A stretch of DNA of 13,907 bases from Lachnospiraceae bacterium UBA935 (GTDB lineage Bacteria > Bacillota > Clostridia > Lachnospirales > Lachnospiraceae). The position numbers were made by a program, and so were the translations under genes. Shown here piece after piece: positions 13,356-13,907 of this stretch. The notes beneath the pieces were generated by a model. That model saw only the letters and a program-made list of their open reading frames with translations. It was not told the DNA's origin and ran no database searches. The stretch spans positions 1 to 13,907 of the forward strand of contig DBDJ01000058.1 in assembly GCA_002293525.1 (NCBI GenBank), read 5' to 3'. Every line of letters starts with the position of its first letter. The stretch's first letter is position 1.

Positions 13356-13904
13356 ATGGCGAATAAATTTGGTAAATTCTTATTCTTGTCCATGGCTACC
13401 GCCGCTACTGCTGCAGGCGTGTATTATTATCTGCAGAAGAAAAAAGCCGCTGAGGTAAATGGCTCTTCCGCGTGTGATGACGAGGATGAGGATTTCGATG
13501 ATTTCAGTGATGATCTTGATGACGAGGAACCGCCCTCTAAACGCTCGTATGTATCCTTAAATCTTAACAAGGCAGAATCCTTTGCCTCGGGAGCTTTGCA
13601 CAAGGCGAAAGAGGTGATTACCGATTCCTATCATCAGGTGAAAGATACCGTAAAAGCCGTTGCCGAAAGTGCCGTCAACGGAACCAAGGAATTCGTGGAT
13701 CTGACCAAACATGCAGCCGCCGAGGCCGCTGACGAAGCTGAGGATACGATGGAGGAAGTTAAGGGGGAAGCTGCCGAAGCCTTTGAGGATCTGAAAGATA
13801 CCGCAGAAACAGTCAAAGCAGAAGCAGGTGATGCCGTTGTAAAAGGTGCCGTCAAGGTCGAAGAATTTTTTAATGAAGAAGACAAATCGAGTAGGAGGGA
13901 GTGA
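13356..13904 (+). CDS. YtxH-like membrane-anchored amphipathic helical protein
   Basis: A 182-residue protein. A short membrane segment at about residues 8-27 (FLFLSMATAATAAGVYYYL) is followed by KKK, so the N-terminus anchors the protein with the rest in the cytoplasm. Next is a very acidic strip (41-58, mostly Asp and Glu), then about 100 residues of amphipathic helix rich in Ala, Glu, Lys and Val (72-172) with loose 11-residue periodicity, as in LEA-like and YtxH-type proteins. Such proteins are linked to envelope or stress functions, but no specific role can be given. AAGGAG lies eight bases before the ATG. It has no motif tying it to the secretion system. Confidence 0.75.
   Translation: MANKFGKFLFLSMATAATAAGVYYYLQKKKAAEVNGSSACDDEDEDFDDFSDDLDDEEPPSKRSYVSLNLNKAESFASGALHKAKEVITDSYHQVKDTVKAVAESAVNGTKEFVDLTKHAAAEAADEAEDTMEEVKGEAAEAFEDLKDTAETVKAEAGDAVVKGAVKVEEFFNEEDKSSRRE
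13893..13898 (+). promoter_or_regulatory. Ribosome binding site of the next gene beyond the edge
   Basis: A perfect AGGAGG lies within the last codons of the 13356 gene, with the window ending nine bases after it. A start codon just outside the window is expected, so the two genes probably form an operon. Confidence 0.55.
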
Positions 13905-13907
13905 TTA

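Overview
The window carries most of a type VIIb secretion system (T7SSb, the Ess/Yuk pathway of Firmicutes), read leftward on the minus strand from about 11236 to 365. To its right are three unrelated-looking genes: a DUF6062-type protein, a TetR-family regulator and a membrane-anchored helical protein. Strong AGGAGG-type ribosome binding sites, moderately GC-rich genes beside very AT-rich intergenic DNA, and the DUF6062 gene suggest a Clostridia host, most likely Lachnospiraceae. That placement is an inference from gene content and was not tested.

Layout in the direction of transcription (minus strand): essB (11236-10124), essC (10120-5630), an esaA-like gene (5505-2797), a WXG100 gene (2694-2398), essA-like (2218-1763), esaB/yukD-like (1827-1513), then small helical proteins at 1577-1140, 1115-825 and 679-365, and the first 36 codons of another gene running off the left edge (110-1). 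Every T7SSb core part has a candidate: a pseudokinase-type membrane protein (EssB), a three-domain FtsK/SpoIIIE motor with FHA domains (EssC), a bridging or surface protein (EsaA-like), a small membrane protein (EssA-like), a ubiquitin-fold protein (EsaB) and a secreted WXG100 protein. The helical proteins at the far end resemble the small partner or targeting proteins that precede LXG-type toxins. No toxin lies inside the window; it may lie past the left edge.

The least ordinary points of the secretion locus are these. The EsaA-like protein has one N-terminal and only one C-terminal membrane segment, where the classical family has a multi-pass C-terminal block, and it carries a 30-bp-unit Gly/Ala/Asp/Ser minisatellite in its external part. 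essA/esaB and esaB/next gene overlap by 65 nt each, in different frames. EssC has four 7-residue repeats between its FHA domains. Hairpins punctuate the intercistronic gaps.

From 11237 to 11643 is an AT-rich divergent region with a well-formed rightward promoter (TGGACA-17-TAGAAT) and a GC-richer foldable island of unknown role. The DUF6062 gene (11644-12405) ends in a 15-bp tandem repeat that repeats its own last codons and stop. The convergent tetR gene (12471-13073) has a promoter whose spacer contains a perfect 6-1-6 palindrome, a natural autoregulatory operator. The last gene (13356-13904) encodes a YtxH-like protein with an N-terminal membrane anchor, an acidic stretch and an amphipathic helix; a strong ribosome binding site at its end shows that another gene follows. 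I saw no rRNA, tRNA, CRISPR array, transposase or integrase.
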